64,000 bases of DNA from Pararobbsia alpina (GTDB lineage Bacteria; Pseudomonadota; Gammaproteobacteria; Burkholderiales; Burkholderiaceae). Below the pieces are notes generated by a model, which was not told where the DNA came from, did not search any database, and saw nothing but the letters and a program-made list of their open reading frames with translations. Position 1 is the stretch's first letter, and the number at the start of each line of letters is the position of its first letter. A program made the position numbers and the translations under genes. This document shows positions 33,273-41,785 of this stretch, piece by piece. Where the stretch lies: positions 1 through 64,000 of the forward strand of contig NZ_CADIKM010000017.1 in assembly GCF_902859895.1 (NCBI RefSeq), in the 5' to 3' direction.

Positions 33273-34397
33273 ATGAAATTCGTGAAGCAGGGTTGTGCCG
33301 TCTTTGTATTCTCATGCCTGGTGCTAGGTATCGCACGCGATGCGATAGCGGATGAGGCGGATCAGCCGATGATTGCATCGGCGCAGGTGTCACAGCAGAC
33401 GCCCGAATCCGAGGCATCACAGCAGACGCCCGAACCGCAGGCGTCACAGCAGACACCCGAACCCCAGGCGCCACAACAGACGCCCGAACAGCTGCAGCAG
33501 CTCGTGGCACCCATTGCTTTGTACCCGGACGCCTTGGTGGCACAGATCCTCGCAGCTTCGGCCAATACGGTAGAAATTGTCGAAGCAGACCGATGGATGC
33601 AAGCGCACCCGGAACTGAAGGGGGACGCGCTGGCCGCAGAAGTGAACAAGCAGAGCTGGGATCCGAGCGTCAAGGCCCTCACGGGGTTCCCTTCGGTACT
33701 GGCCAATCTGGACCAGAATCTGGCCTGGACCTCACAGGTCGGCGACGCCTATATGAACCAGCCTCAGGAGTTGATGAGCGCCGTCCAGGCGATGCGTGGA
33801 CGGGCCCAGGAAGCCGGAAACCTCGAAAGCACGGGTCAGGAGACGGTAAGCACCCAGGGCCAATCGATCGCGATCGAGCCTGCGGAGCCTGACGTGGTGT
33901 ACGTGCCGCAATACGATCCCTGGCTGGTCTATGGGGCACCGGTAGCAGTCTGGCCGGGCTGGTATCCCTACTCGGGTCTCTACCTTGACGGACCGGGAAT
34001 TGCGTTTGGCATAGGCTTCGGGCTCGGTTACTTCGGTGGTTACGGATGGGGATGGAATCACTGGAGGCCCGACTGGAATCGCCGAGCGGTAATGTACAAC
34101 CACCACGCTTACATTTCGCACGGTGGGGCCTTCAACCGAGGCCACTTTGGCGGAAATTTCAATCATGCCCCGGGGTTTCACGGCGGCGGATTCAACGGAA
34201 ATGCGGGTTCCCATATGTCGTCATCGCAGCGAGGACTCGCAGGAGCGCGCGTTGGGTTTCGTGGCAACTACGGACGGTATGGCGGTGGCTTTTACGATGA
34301 TCGCGTCGGTCGGGACGGCCGATCGGACTTCGGACGATCGGGCTTTGGTGGATTTGCGCATGGAGCCGCAGGTGGCCATGGCGGAGGCTTCAGGTAA
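33273..34397 (+). CDS. DUF3300 exported protein with QTPE repeats
   Basis: A 374-residue secreted or envelope protein. Signal peptide residues 1-~26 (VFVFSCLVLGIARDAIA). A low-complexity stretch of tandem ~9-residue repeats (ASQQTPEPQ-like, about four units) follows, then the DUF3300 domain (~85-210) with LVAPIALYPDALVAQILAAS, MQAHPELKGDALAAEV and VYVPQYDPWLVYG. The C-terminal ~150 residues are Gly/His/Phe-rich. The function of DUF3300 is unknown; such proteins are usually periplasmic or surface-associated. The ATG at 33273 has GGGAG 8 nt upstream; an ATG at 33246 would extend the signal peptide by nine residues. Confidence 0.88.
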   Translation: MKFVKQGCAVFVFSCLVLGIARDAIADEADQPMIASAQVSQQTPESEASQQTPEPQASQQTPEPQAPQQTPEQLQQLVAPIALYPDALVAQILAASANTVEIVEADRWMQAHPELKGDALAAEVNKQSWDPSVKALTGFPSVLANLDQNLAWTSQVGDAYMNQPQELMSAVQAMRGRAQEAGNLESTGQETVSTQGQSIAIEPAEPDVVYVPQYDPWLVYGAPVAVWPGWYPYSGLYLDGPGIAFGIGFGLGYFGGYGWGWNHWRPDWNRRAVMYNHHAYISHGGAFNRGHFGGNFNHAPGFHGGGFNGNAGSHMSSSQRGLAGARVGFRGNYGRYGGGFYDDRVGRDGRSDFGRSGFGGFAHGAAGGHGGGFR

Positions 34398-34631
34398 CGA
34401 CGCCTTCTACGATCGCTTGAACTGACGCGCCAGCAGACCCGGCTTCCTGCTGGCGGAGGCTGATGCAGTCTTTGCGTACTGCTCCGAGGTCCGGCCTTTC
34501 TTTGCGTCGAAGCGGGTCGACTCCGTCGTCTCTCGGAAAGGCGGCTCATTGCTTGCCGAAAAAGCCGCCTCCGCCCATGGCCCACGCGCCGCAGCGGCAA
34601 ATCCACTGAATGTGTTCGTGCCAGGCTGCGG

Positions 34632-34651
34632 CGTCGCCTTGGCGACGTTTT
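34632..34651 (+). terminator. Rho-independent-like terminator upstream of moaA
   Basis: CGTCGCC-TT-GGCGACG forms a 7 bp perfect stem with a tight loop and is followed directly by TTTT. It lies 140 bp before the moaA ATG and 235 bp after the DUF3300 stop, so it either ends the DUF3300 transcript or attenuates moaA. Confidence 0.5.
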
Positions 34652-34674
34652 GTGCTCCTGCAATGGGAGAACGA

Positions 34675-34682
34675 CTGTACTC
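34675..34682. promoter_or_regulatory. CTGTACTC motif, copy 1 (moaA promoter)
   Basis: CTGTACTC, preceded by A, about 110 bp upstream of the moaA start. The same 8-mer occurs in the MocR/fdhF divergent region (37802-37809) and upstream of fdhD (43781-43788), the other promoters of the molybdenum/formate block. Candidate binding site of the MocR regulator. Confidence 0.45.
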
Positions 34683-34790
34683 GTTCGGTCCGATGGTTTT
34701 CCCCTATCCTTTGCCGCATGAATTGGTCGAGCGTCGGAATTCGGCGCCGCACCGCATGCCGCGCACGCGGAAACAAACCACCCCTTTGCC

Positions 34791-35930
34791 ATGAAGCACC
34801 CAGAGGCTGACGCGAACACCTTCCACTACGCATTGCGCGGCGCCCAAGCAGCGCCTCCCGTCGCGTTTAACGAAGCCGATTCGACCTCACTTCTGTCCGA
34901 ATGCACGGACAAACTGGGGCGGCCGCTGAAAGACCTGCGGCTATCGGTTATCGATCAGTGCAACTTCCGCTGCACCTATTGCATGCCGAAGGAGGTCTTC
35001 ACGAAGGACTTCCCGTTCCTTAGTTCGACATCGCGTATGTCGTTCGACCAGATGACATTCCTGGTCAAGTCCTTCGTCATGCTCGGCGTCGAAAAGATCC
35101 GCATTACGGGTGGCGAGCCGCTGCTGCGCAAGGGTCTCGAGATACTGATCGAAAGACTCGCGCGCCTGCGTACGCCCGAAGGCAAAGACATCGAAATCGC
35201 GCTCACGACGAATGGTTCCTTGCTCGCGGCAAAGGCCCGCTCGCTGCGCGATGCCGGTCTGCAGCGCGTGACCGTCAGTCTCGACAGTCTGGACGATGCG
35301 GTATTTCAAAGAATGAACGACGTCGGCTTTCCGGTTGCGCGGGTCCTGGAGGGCATTGAAGCGGCAACGGCGGCAGGTTTGTCGCCGGTCAAGGTCAATA
35401 CCGTTGTCGAGAAGGGCGTGAATGAGAACCAGATCCTGCCGATCGCGCGGTACTTTCGAAACACAGGTGTCATCGTCCGCTTTATCGAGTTCATGGACGT
35501 CGGCGGCGCCGCGTCGTGGGCAAGAAAAAGCGTCTTCACGTCCGACGATTCACGGCGTCTGATAGAAAGCGAGTTCGCGCTTCAACCCCAACTCACGCAG
35601 CGCGCCAACGAAACCGCATGCAACTTCGACTATGCGGACGGTGCGGGAAGTGTCGGATTCATCTCCAGCGTGTCACAGCCGTTTTGTGGAGACTGCACGC
35701 GCGCGCGCGTCTCCGCTGACGGCAAGATGTTCACATGCCTGTTTGCAACGGGATCGTTCGATCTCAAGCCCTGGCTCGGCGAAGCCCTTGCGCCTGAGGC
35801 CCTTGCGCGGAAAATCCTCGGCCACTGGCGCCGCCGCGACGACCGATATTCGGAGCTGCGCGGCGTGCGCGCGCAAGCCGGCTCAAAGAAGGTCTATCCG
35901 ACCGTGCGCATGTCCCTCGTCGGTGGCTAG
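34791..35930 (+). CDS. GTP 3',8-cyclase MoaA
   Basis: A 379-residue radical SAM enzyme for the first step of molybdenum-cofactor synthesis (GTP to 3',8-cyclo-dihydro-GTP). The N-terminal cluster motif is CNFRCTYCMPKE (C-x3-C-x2-C), and KIRITGGEPLLRKG is the SAM-binding motif. The C-terminal second cluster is PFCGDCTRARVSADGKMFTC, and the protein ends in the essential GG (SLVGG). The first ~45 residues are a variable extension. It is followed by moaD 33 bp downstream. No moaC, moaE or moeA lies nearby, so this is probably an extra copy dedicated to the neighbouring molybdoenzyme. Confidence 0.95.
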   Translation: MKHPEADANTFHYALRGAQAAPPVAFNEADSTSLLSECTDKLGRPLKDLRLSVIDQCNFRCTYCMPKEVFTKDFPFLSSTSRMSFDQMTFLVKSFVMLGVEKIRITGGEPLLRKGLEILIERLARLRTPEGKDIEIALTTNGSLLAAKARSLRDAGLQRVTVSLDSLDDAVFQRMNDVGFPVARVLEGIEAATAAGLSPVKVNTVVEKGVNENQILPIARYFRNTGVIVRFIEFMDVGGAASWARKSVFTSDDSRRLIESEFALQPQLTQRANETACNFDYADGAGSVGFISSVSQPFCGDCTRARVSADGKMFTCLFATGSFDLKPWLGEALAPEALARKILGHWRRRDDRYSELRGVRAQAGSKKVYPTVRMSLVGG

Positions 35931-35963
35931 CCGGCATCTACACGCATTGCGAAGGTGTTGAAC

Positions 35964-36224
35964 GTGAAGATTGAAGTCAAGTATTTTGCAAGCATCCGCG
36001 AAGCGGCCGGGTTGACGAACGAAACGGTTACGCTGGACGTGAGCGCCACGCCGACCGTGGACAGCGTGCGCACGCTGTTGGCGCAACGCAGTTCGACGCT
36101 TCGCGAAGCACTCGCCACGGGGCGACCCGTTCGAACAGCCGTCGATCACGTGATGCGCGGCGGGGATTTCGAACTGGCGGACGGTTGTGAAGTGGCCTTC
36201 TTTCCACCGGTAACGGGTGGCTGA
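35964..36224 (+). CDS. Molybdopterin synthase sulfur carrier MoaD
   Basis: An 86-residue ubiquitin-like protein. It begins VKIEVKYFASIREAAG and ends EVAFFPPVTGG; the terminal GG is the site of thiocarboxylation used to add dithiolene sulfur to the cofactor. The GTG at 35964 has GAAGG 8 nt upstream; GTG/TTG codons at 35955-35960 are alternatives. It lies 33 bp after moaA and is co-transcribed with it. The partner MoaE must be encoded elsewhere. Confidence 0.92.
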   Translation: MKIEVKYFASIREAAGLTNETVTLDVSATPTVDSVRTLLAQRSSTLREALATGRPVRTAVDHVMRGGDFELADGCEVAFFPPVTGG

Positions 36225-36294
36225 AGACGTCTCGCCTCAAAGCAGGGCTGGATCGAAGTCTCCGTTAGCGCCTCACGCACGCTCGGATCAATGC

Positions 36295-37722
36295 TTATCG
36301 CATGCACGCGCTGACGAGCTTGCCGACCGTGATGAGTGCCTTTTCGATTTCCGGCGACCACGTATAGCTGTAATTGAGCCGGATGAAGTTGCGGTAGCTG
36401 TTCGTCGTGGAGAACATGTAGCCGGGCCCGACCGTAATGCCTTGTTGGAGCGCGAGCTGGTAGAGCTTCATCGAGTCCACGTCCGGCGGCAGCTCGACCC
36501 ACAGCACGTAGCCGCCCATCGGATGCGACGTGCGCGTGCCTTCGGGGAAAAACCGCATGACGGTCGCGGCCATGAGGTTGGCTTGCTGCGCGTACACCTT
36601 GCGCACGCGGCGCAAGTGATGCTCATAGCCGTCATTCTCCAGGTATTCGGCGATCGCGAGCTGCGGGATCGACGGCGTCGTCAGTGTGTTGAGGAACTTG
36701 AATTTTTCGACTTGATCCCGGTAACGGCCAGGGATCGCCCAGCCGATTCGATACGCGGACGTCAGGCTCTTCGAGAACGACGCGCAATGCAGGACGAGCC
36801 CCTTCGTATCGTAGGCCTTGAGGGGAGTGGGGTGCGCGTCCCCAAAGTACAGTTCGTTGTAGACATCGCTTTCGATGGCGGGCACGTCATGGTGCTCGAG
36901 CAGTTTGACCAGCTCGCGCTTCTTTTCGTCGGGCATCAGGAAGCCGAGGGGATTCTGGAAATTCGGCATCACCATGCACGCGGCGATGCGGCGCGTGTCC
37001 AGAATTCGCGAAAGCGCGCCGATATCGATCCCTTCACGAGGGTGCGTCGCGACTTCGATCGCACGCATTCCCATCCGCTCGATCGCGTGCAGCATCGCGT
37101 AGAACGTCGGCGACTCGACGGCCACCGTATCGCCTGGTTTCGCGACCGCCTGCAGGCAGAGGTTGATTGCCTCGGTCGCGCCGACTGTCACGACGATCTC
37201 GTTGGGATCCACCGACACGCCGTTCTCCAGATAACGGCGCGCAACTTGGCGGATCAAGTGCGGGTTCCCCGGCGGCAGTTCGTCGGTCACGCCCCATTGC
37301 GTCTTGCGGCGCCCGATGTTGTACGCGTAGCGGTTGATCTTGTCGAAGGGGAACAGCTTCGGGTCGGGGTAAGGCGAGCCCAGCGGCGCGGCCGACTCGG
37401 CGCCGATCAAGCGTAGCGTGGATAACACGAGCCGGCTCACATCGACCTGCGCGGACACCGCGATCGGCTTCGAGGTCACCAGCTCATTCGCGGCACCGTT
37501 GACCGCGTCGGCCGGCGTGAGACGAACGAAGTAACCGGATTGCGGGCGACTCTCGATGACGCCCTTGCTTTCGAGCAGCAAGTACGCGTGGATCACCGTC
37601 GTGATGCTGAGCTTGTGATGCTGGCTCGATTGCCTGACCGAAGGAATGCGATCGCCGTGCCGAAGCACGCCACGGCGTACCTGGCTCTCGATGTCCTTTG
37701 CCAATTTCTCGTATAGCTTCAC
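36295..37722 (-). CDS. MocR-family regulator (GntR HTH plus aminotransferase-like domain)
   Basis: A 475-residue PLP-binding transcription factor. The N-terminal GntR winged helix reads DRIPSVRQSSQHHKLSITTV and GVIESRPQSGYFVRL. After a linker, a fold-type I aminotransferase domain follows: GATEAINLCLQAVAKPGDTV, PNFQNPLGFLM, and the Schiff-base lysine in CASFSKSLTSAYRIGW. MocR proteins use PLP or an amino compound as effector. It is divergent from the fdhF-like gene with a 216 bp shared region containing CTGTACTC. It is therefore the likely regulator of the molybdenum/formate block, though its effector is unknown. Confidence 0.9.
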   Translation of the reverse strand: MKLYEKLAKDIESQVRRGVLRHGDRIPSVRQSSQHHKLSITTVIHAYLLLESKGVIESRPQSGYFVRLTPADAVNGAANELVTSKPIAVSAQVDVSRLVLSTLRLIGAESAAPLGSPYPDPKLFPFDKINRYAYNIGRRKTQWGVTDELPPGNPHLIRQVARRYLENGVSVDPNEIVVTVGATEAINLCLQAVAKPGDTVAVESPTFYAMLHAIERMGMRAIEVATHPREGIDIGALSRILDTRRIAACMVMPNFQNPLGFLMPDEKKRELVKLLEHHDVPAIESDVYNELYFGDAHPTPLKAYDTKGLVLHCASFSKSLTSAYRIGWAIPGRYRDQVEKFKFLNTLTTPSIPQLAIAEYLENDGYEHHLRRVRKVYAQQANLMAATVMRFFPEGTRTSHPMGGYVLWVELPPDVDSMKLYQLALQQGITVGPGYMFSTTNSYRNFIRLNYSYTWSPEIEKALITVGKLVSACMR

Positions 37723-37801
37723 CGACTCTCTCTCTTCGCCTGGCTCGGCCCGGCGCGCCGTCGTGGCGTGGGCTGCGCCGCGGCCCCTATTTGACAGATA
37801 A

Positions 37802-37809
37802 CTGTACTC
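37802..37809. promoter_or_regulatory. CTGTACTC motif, copy 2 (MocR/fdhF divergent promoter)
   Basis: CTGTACTC within TTGACAGATAACTGTACTC, 80 bp from the MocR start and 130 bp from the fdhF-like start. It shares nine bases (ACTGTACTC) with copy 1. Expected position for autoregulation and control of the divergent gene. Confidence 0.45.
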
Positions 37810-37938
37810 TTTTCATCACCGAGCATGTGTGTGCCCTGCGCATGGCCGAAGCCTCGTAAGCTTCAGTCATGCATACGCGATGCGATGCGCCCGACTTCCA
37901 GGACGCAAGCACTGCGTAAGGTCTACGGAACAAACGTC

Positions 37939-40266
37939 ATGGAAAAAACCAAGCCGCAAGGTCGCATCGAGCCCTATCATCACCCGGCCGCCGGCTGGGG
38001 CGCGCTGAAGTATGTCGCCATCAACCTGATCAAGGAGAAGGTTACAGGCGGCAACTACAAGACCCTTTTCAAGCAGAACCAGCCAGACGGTTTCGATTGT
38101 CCCGGCTGCGCGTGGCCGGACCGGCAACATGCTTCCACCTTCGAATTCTGCGAGAACGGTGTGAAGGCGGTTGCTGCCGAGGCGACCAGCAAGCGCGTGA
38201 CGCCTGCGTTCTTCGAGGAGTATACGGTCGAAACGCTGATGATGCAGGATGACTACGAACTCGAGCAGCACGGCAGGTTGACCGACCCGATGGTCTATGA
38301 CGCGCTCACCGACAAGTACAAGCCGATCTCCTGGGACGACGCGTTCAGGCTGATCGCCAGGCACCTGAACGCGCTCGACACCCCGGATCAGGCTGCGTTC
38401 TATACGTCGGGCCGCACGGGCAACGAAGCTGCGTTTCTGTATCAGCTGTTTGTGCGCATGTTCGGCACCAACAACTTCCCGGATTGCTCGAACATGTGCC
38501 ACGAGGCGACCAGCCGCGCCCTGCCCGGCACGGTGGGCGTCGGCAAGGGCACGGTCACGCTCGACGACTTCGAACTCGCCGATACGCTGCTGATTTTCGG
38601 CCAGAATCCCGCGACGAACCACCCACGCATGCTCGGCGAACTGCGCGAATGCGCCAAACGCGGCGCCACCATCGTGTCGATCAATCCCTTGCGCGAACGT
38701 GGGCTCGAGCGTTTCTCCAGTCCCCAGCACCCACTGGAAATGCTGTCGATGTCGAGCACGAAGATCGCGTCGACGTTCATCCAGCCGAAGCTCGCCGGTG
38801 ATTTCGCGCTGCTCAAGGGCGTCGCGAAGCGCGTGCTCGAACTCGATGACGAAGCGCTCGCGCAAGGCAGCGAACGCATTCTCGACACCGAATTCATCGA
38901 ACAGCACACATCCGCCTTCGAGGCTTTCGCAATCGATCTGCGCGCCGCGAGCTGGGCTGCGCTCGAAGCCGAATCGGGTGTCGCCCGCGCGGACATCGAA
39001 AGCCTCGCCCGCATCTACGTGAACGGCAAGCGCGTGATCGCGACCTGGGGCATGGGCCTCACGCAGCACAAGAACTCAGTGGCGACCGTGCATATGCTGT
39101 CGAACCTGATGATGATGCGCGGCAATATCGGTCGCGAAGGCGCGGGCCTGTGCCCGGTTCGCGGCCATTCGAACGTGCAGGGCAACCGCACGGTCGGCAT
39201 CGAAGACAAGCCCGCGCAAGCATTCCTCGACCGCCTCGGCAAGGTGTTCGATTTCGAGCCGCCGCGCGAGCACGGCTTTGACGTCGTCGAAACGATCGAG
39301 GCGATGCTCGAAGGCCATGTGAAGGTGTTCCTCGGCCTTGGCGGCAACTTCTCGATTGCGACACCCGACACGTCGCGCACGTGGGAGGCGCTGCGCGCCT
39401 GCGATCTGACCGTCCATATCACGACCAAGCTCAACCGCAGCCATCTCGTGCACGGCAAGGACGCGCTGATCCTACCGACCCTCGGCCGCACCGAAATCGA
39501 TATGCAGGATGGTGTGTCGCAAGGCGTGACCGTCGAGGACTCGATGAGCATGGTGCACATCTCGTACGGCATGAACACCCCGGCGTCGAAAAACCTGATG
39601 TCGGAGACAGCGATTGTCGCGCACATTGCGAACGCGACGATCGGCAGCGCGAAAGTCGACTGGCTCGGCTACGCCAAGGATTATTCGCGCGTGCGTGATG
39701 CGATCGAGAGCGTGCTCGAGGACTTCAAGCACTACAACGATCGGATCGCGCATCCGGGCGGCTTTCACCTGCGTGTCGCTTCACGCGAGCGCGACTGGCA
39801 GACGCCGACCGGCAAGGCCAACTTCATCGTGCACCAGATCGAGGATGACACTCCGATCAGCCGCGCGAAGAAGCAACACGGTGAGCGCCTGATGACGCTG
39901 ATGACGACCCGTTCGCACGACCAGTACAACACGACCATCTATGCGCTCGACGACCGCTATCGCGGCGTGTTCGGCCAGCGCCGTGTCGTGTTCGTCAACC
40001 CCAAGGACCTCGAAATGCTGGGCTTCAGCGCAGGCGAGTGGGTCGACATGACCACCGTGTGGGACGACGGCATTGAGCGCCGGGCCGACTCGTTCCTGCT
40101 CGTCGAGTACGACATTCCGCGCGGCTGCATTGGTGCGTACTACCCGGAGACGAACCCGCTCGTTCCGCTCGCGAGCGTTGGCGACGTGTCCAACACGCCG
40201 ACCTCTAAGTCGATCCCGGTGCTGCTGCACCGGTCCACGCCGCCGGTCGTAGCCACCGCTACGTGA
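37939..40266 (+). CDS. FdhF/YdeP-type molybdopterin oxidoreductase
   Basis: A 775-residue molybdo-bis(MGD) enzyme of the FdhF/YdeP group. The N-terminal cysteines (DCPGCAWPD and a Cys near FEFCENG) are fewer than in canonical formate dehydrogenases. The Mo-ligand region is DCSNMCHEATSRA, with Cys in place of selenocysteine. Cofactor-binding segments include FGQNPATNHPRMLGEL, GLTQHKNSVATVHMLSNL and RGHSNVQGNRT. Members are annotated as formate dehydrogenase-like or acid-resistance (YdeP) proteins; true formate activity is unproven. No signal peptide, so cytoplasmic. fdhD downstream, which sulfurates the Mo site, supports a formate-dehydrogenase-like active site. The ATG at 37939 is preferred over an upstream one. 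Confidence 0.88.
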   Translation: MEKTKPQGRIEPYHHPAAGWGALKYVAINLIKEKVTGGNYKTLFKQNQPDGFDCPGCAWPDRQHASTFEFCENGVKAVAAEATSKRVTPAFFEEYTVETLMMQDDYELEQHGRLTDPMVYDALTDKYKPISWDDAFRLIARHLNALDTPDQAAFYTSGRTGNEAAFLYQLFVRMFGTNNFPDCSNMCHEATSRALPGTVGVGKGTVTLDDFELADTLLIFGQNPATNHPRMLGELRECAKRGATIVSINPLRERGLERFSSPQHPLEMLSMSSTKIASTFIQPKLAGDFALLKGVAKRVLELDDEALAQGSERILDTEFIEQHTSAFEAFAIDLRAASWAALEAESGVARADIESLARIYVNGKRVIATWGMGLTQHKNSVATVHMLSNLMMMRGNIGREGAGLCPVRGHSNVQGNRTVGIEDKPAQAFLDRLGKVFDFEPPREHGFDVVETIEAMLEGHVKVFLGLGGNFSIATPDTSRTWEALRACDLTVHITTKLNRSHLVHGKDALILPTLGRTEIDMQDGVSQGVTVEDSMSMVHISYGMNTPASKNLMSETAIVAHIANATIGSAKVDWLGYAKDYSRVRDAIESVLEDFKHYNDRIAHPGGFHLRVASRERDWQTPTGKANFIVHQIEDDTPISRAKKQHGERLMTLMTTRSHDQYNTTIYALDDRYRGVFGQRRVVFVNPKDLEMLGFSAGEWVDMTTVWDDGIERRADSFLLVEYDIPRGCIGAYYPETNPLVPLASVGDVSNTPTSKSIPVLLHRSTPPVVATAT

Positions 40267-40342
40267 GCCAACCGCCTCATGAATTGAGCAGCGCGCCGGC
40301 TGGCGCGCGCTCCCGATTTCCCTTCTTGCCCGTGTGACCATC

Positions 40343-41740
40343 ATGTTACTTGACGCCTTACATCTCGCGCGCAGCCAGTTCGCGATGACCGCCATCTTTC
40401 ATATCCTGTGGCCGATTCTGACGGTCAGTCTGTCGGCCTTTCTGCTCGTCGTCGAGATTCTCTGGGTCCGCACGAGTGAGGTCGTGTGGTATCGCCACGC
40501 TCGTTTCTGGAGCAAGCTGCTTATTTTGAATTTTGCCGTCGGCGTCGTGAGCGGCATTCCGATGGAGTTTCAGTTCGGTACCAACTGGGGGCCATTCTCG
40601 GAATTCACCGGCCAGTTCTTCGGCAATATTCTCGGCTTTGAAGGCGCGATGGCCTTCATGCTCGAGGCGGGCTTTGTCGGCATCATGATCCTTGGCTGGA
40701 CTCGCGTGCCGAAGGGCGTGCATCTGTTCGCCACCGCGATGGTCGCGCTCGGGTCGTCGATCTCCGTGTTCTGGATCATGGTCGCCAACTCATGGATGCA
40801 AACGCCGGCCGGCGTGGCGCTCGTCGATGGCAAGCTTGCCGTGACCGACTATGTCAAGGCCATTTTCAATCCTGACATGGCCTGGGGCGTGTCGCACATG
40901 TGGTTCGCCGCGCTCGAAACCGGCCTCATGGTCATCGCCGGCATTTCCGCCTACTACCTCCTGAGGCGCCGCAACCCCGAGTTCTTCGTGCGTTCGTTCA
41001 AGCTCGCGCTGCTGTTGCTCGTGTTTATCACGCCGGTGCAGATCTGGCTCGGCGATTCGAGCGGCGTCGACGTGTTCGCTACCCAGCCTGCCAAGGGCGC
41101 GGCAATCGAAGGCCACTGGGAAACCAACGCCCCCGGTACCGGCGCTTCGTGGTCGCTGCTCGCATGGCCCGACAAGGCGAACCAACGCAATGACTGGTCG
41201 CTTGAAATCCCCGGCCTGCTGAGCGTCCTCGGCACGCACAGCCTGCACGGCCAGGTGAAGGGTCTGGCGGACATCCCGGTTGCCGACCAGCCGCCCGCGC
41301 TGCCGCTGCTTTACTACGCGTTCCGCGCGATGGCCGGCATCGGCTTCCTCTTCATGGTCCTTGCTTTCTGGACGGCGTACTCATTGCGCAAGGCGCGCGG
41401 CCAGCTCGAAGCGCTGCTCGCGCAACGCAAGCTGCTGCTCGCATGGGTATTGGCTATTCCGCTGCCGTATATCGCAGTCGAATGCGGCTGGATCGTGCGT
41501 GAAGTCGGACGCCAGCCCTGGGTCGTGTACGGATTGCTGCGCACCGAAAATGCGGCTTCCGCCATCGCTCCCATGGCGATTACCGGCAGCATGGCGATGT
41601 TCGCAGTCTTCTACGTGGTGCTGATCTCGTCGTTCTTCTACTTCGCACGCCGCTGGCTGAAGAAGGGACCCGACCTCACGCTGCTGCCCCCCGCCGAGCC
41701 GACACGTCAGAGCGTCGCGCACACCGCGGCCGAACATTAA
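40343..41740 (+). CDS. Cytochrome bd-type quinol oxidase subunit I
   Basis: A 465-residue membrane protein with about nine helices. It starts LLDALHLARSQFAMTAIFH, carrying the first heme-ligand His; MEFQFGTNWGPFSEFTGQFF lies in helix III/IV. GRQPWVVYGLLRTENA is the conserved quinol-site motif. The Q-loop is short, placing it in the cyanide-insensitive (CioA-like) branch. It reduces O2 with quinol electrons. It is 76 bp after the FdhF/YdeP-type gene and directly before subunit II, suggesting that electrons from that oxidoreductase can reach this oxidase through the quinone pool. Confidence 0.94.
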   Translation: MLLDALHLARSQFAMTAIFHILWPILTVSLSAFLLVVEILWVRTSEVVWYRHARFWSKLLILNFAVGVVSGIPMEFQFGTNWGPFSEFTGQFFGNILGFEGAMAFMLEAGFVGIMILGWTRVPKGVHLFATAMVALGSSISVFWIMVANSWMQTPAGVALVDGKLAVTDYVKAIFNPDMAWGVSHMWFAALETGLMVIAGISAYYLLRRRNPEFFVRSFKLALLLLVFITPVQIWLGDSSGVDVFATQPAKGAAIEGHWETNAPGTGASWSLLAWPDKANQRNDWSLEIPGLLSVLGTHSLHGQVKGLADIPVADQPPALPLLYYAFRAMAGIGFLFMVLAFWTAYSLRKARGQLEALLAQRKLLLAWVLAIPLPYIAVECGWIVREVGRQPWVVYGLLRTENAASAIAPMAITGSMAMFAVFYVVLISSFFYFARRWLKKGPDLTLLPPAEPTRQSVAHTAAEH

Positions 41741-41785
41741 ATCGAGGACGCCCGCGTTCAAGTTCATCGAGAAAGGTTACCCAAA

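Larger units (their letters stand above)
34398..34790. other. Long leader/promoter region of moaA
   Basis: A 393 bp gap. It contains two hairpins: one at 34540-34569 (GGCGGCT and AGCCGCC, 16 nt loop) and a terminator-like one at 34632-34651 followed by TTTT. A CTGTACTC motif at 34675-34682 follows. The left part may serve as the DUF3300 3' end. The structured region ahead of a molybdenum-cofactor gene could be a leader RNA, but I cannot match it to the known Moco motif by eye. Confidence 0.4.

Noticed and set aside
33391-33490. Possible CRISPR-like short repeats
   Set aside because: The repeats are in-frame coding repeats (QTPE units) without unique spacers.
36217-37416. 399-codon plus-strand frame opposite the MocR gene
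   Set aside because: Shadow of the MocR coding sequence; composition Arg/His-rich and no family features.
37867-39069. 400-codon minus-strand frame opposite the FdhF/YdeP gene
   Set aside because: Antisense shadow; the plus-strand gene has strong domain motifs throughout.
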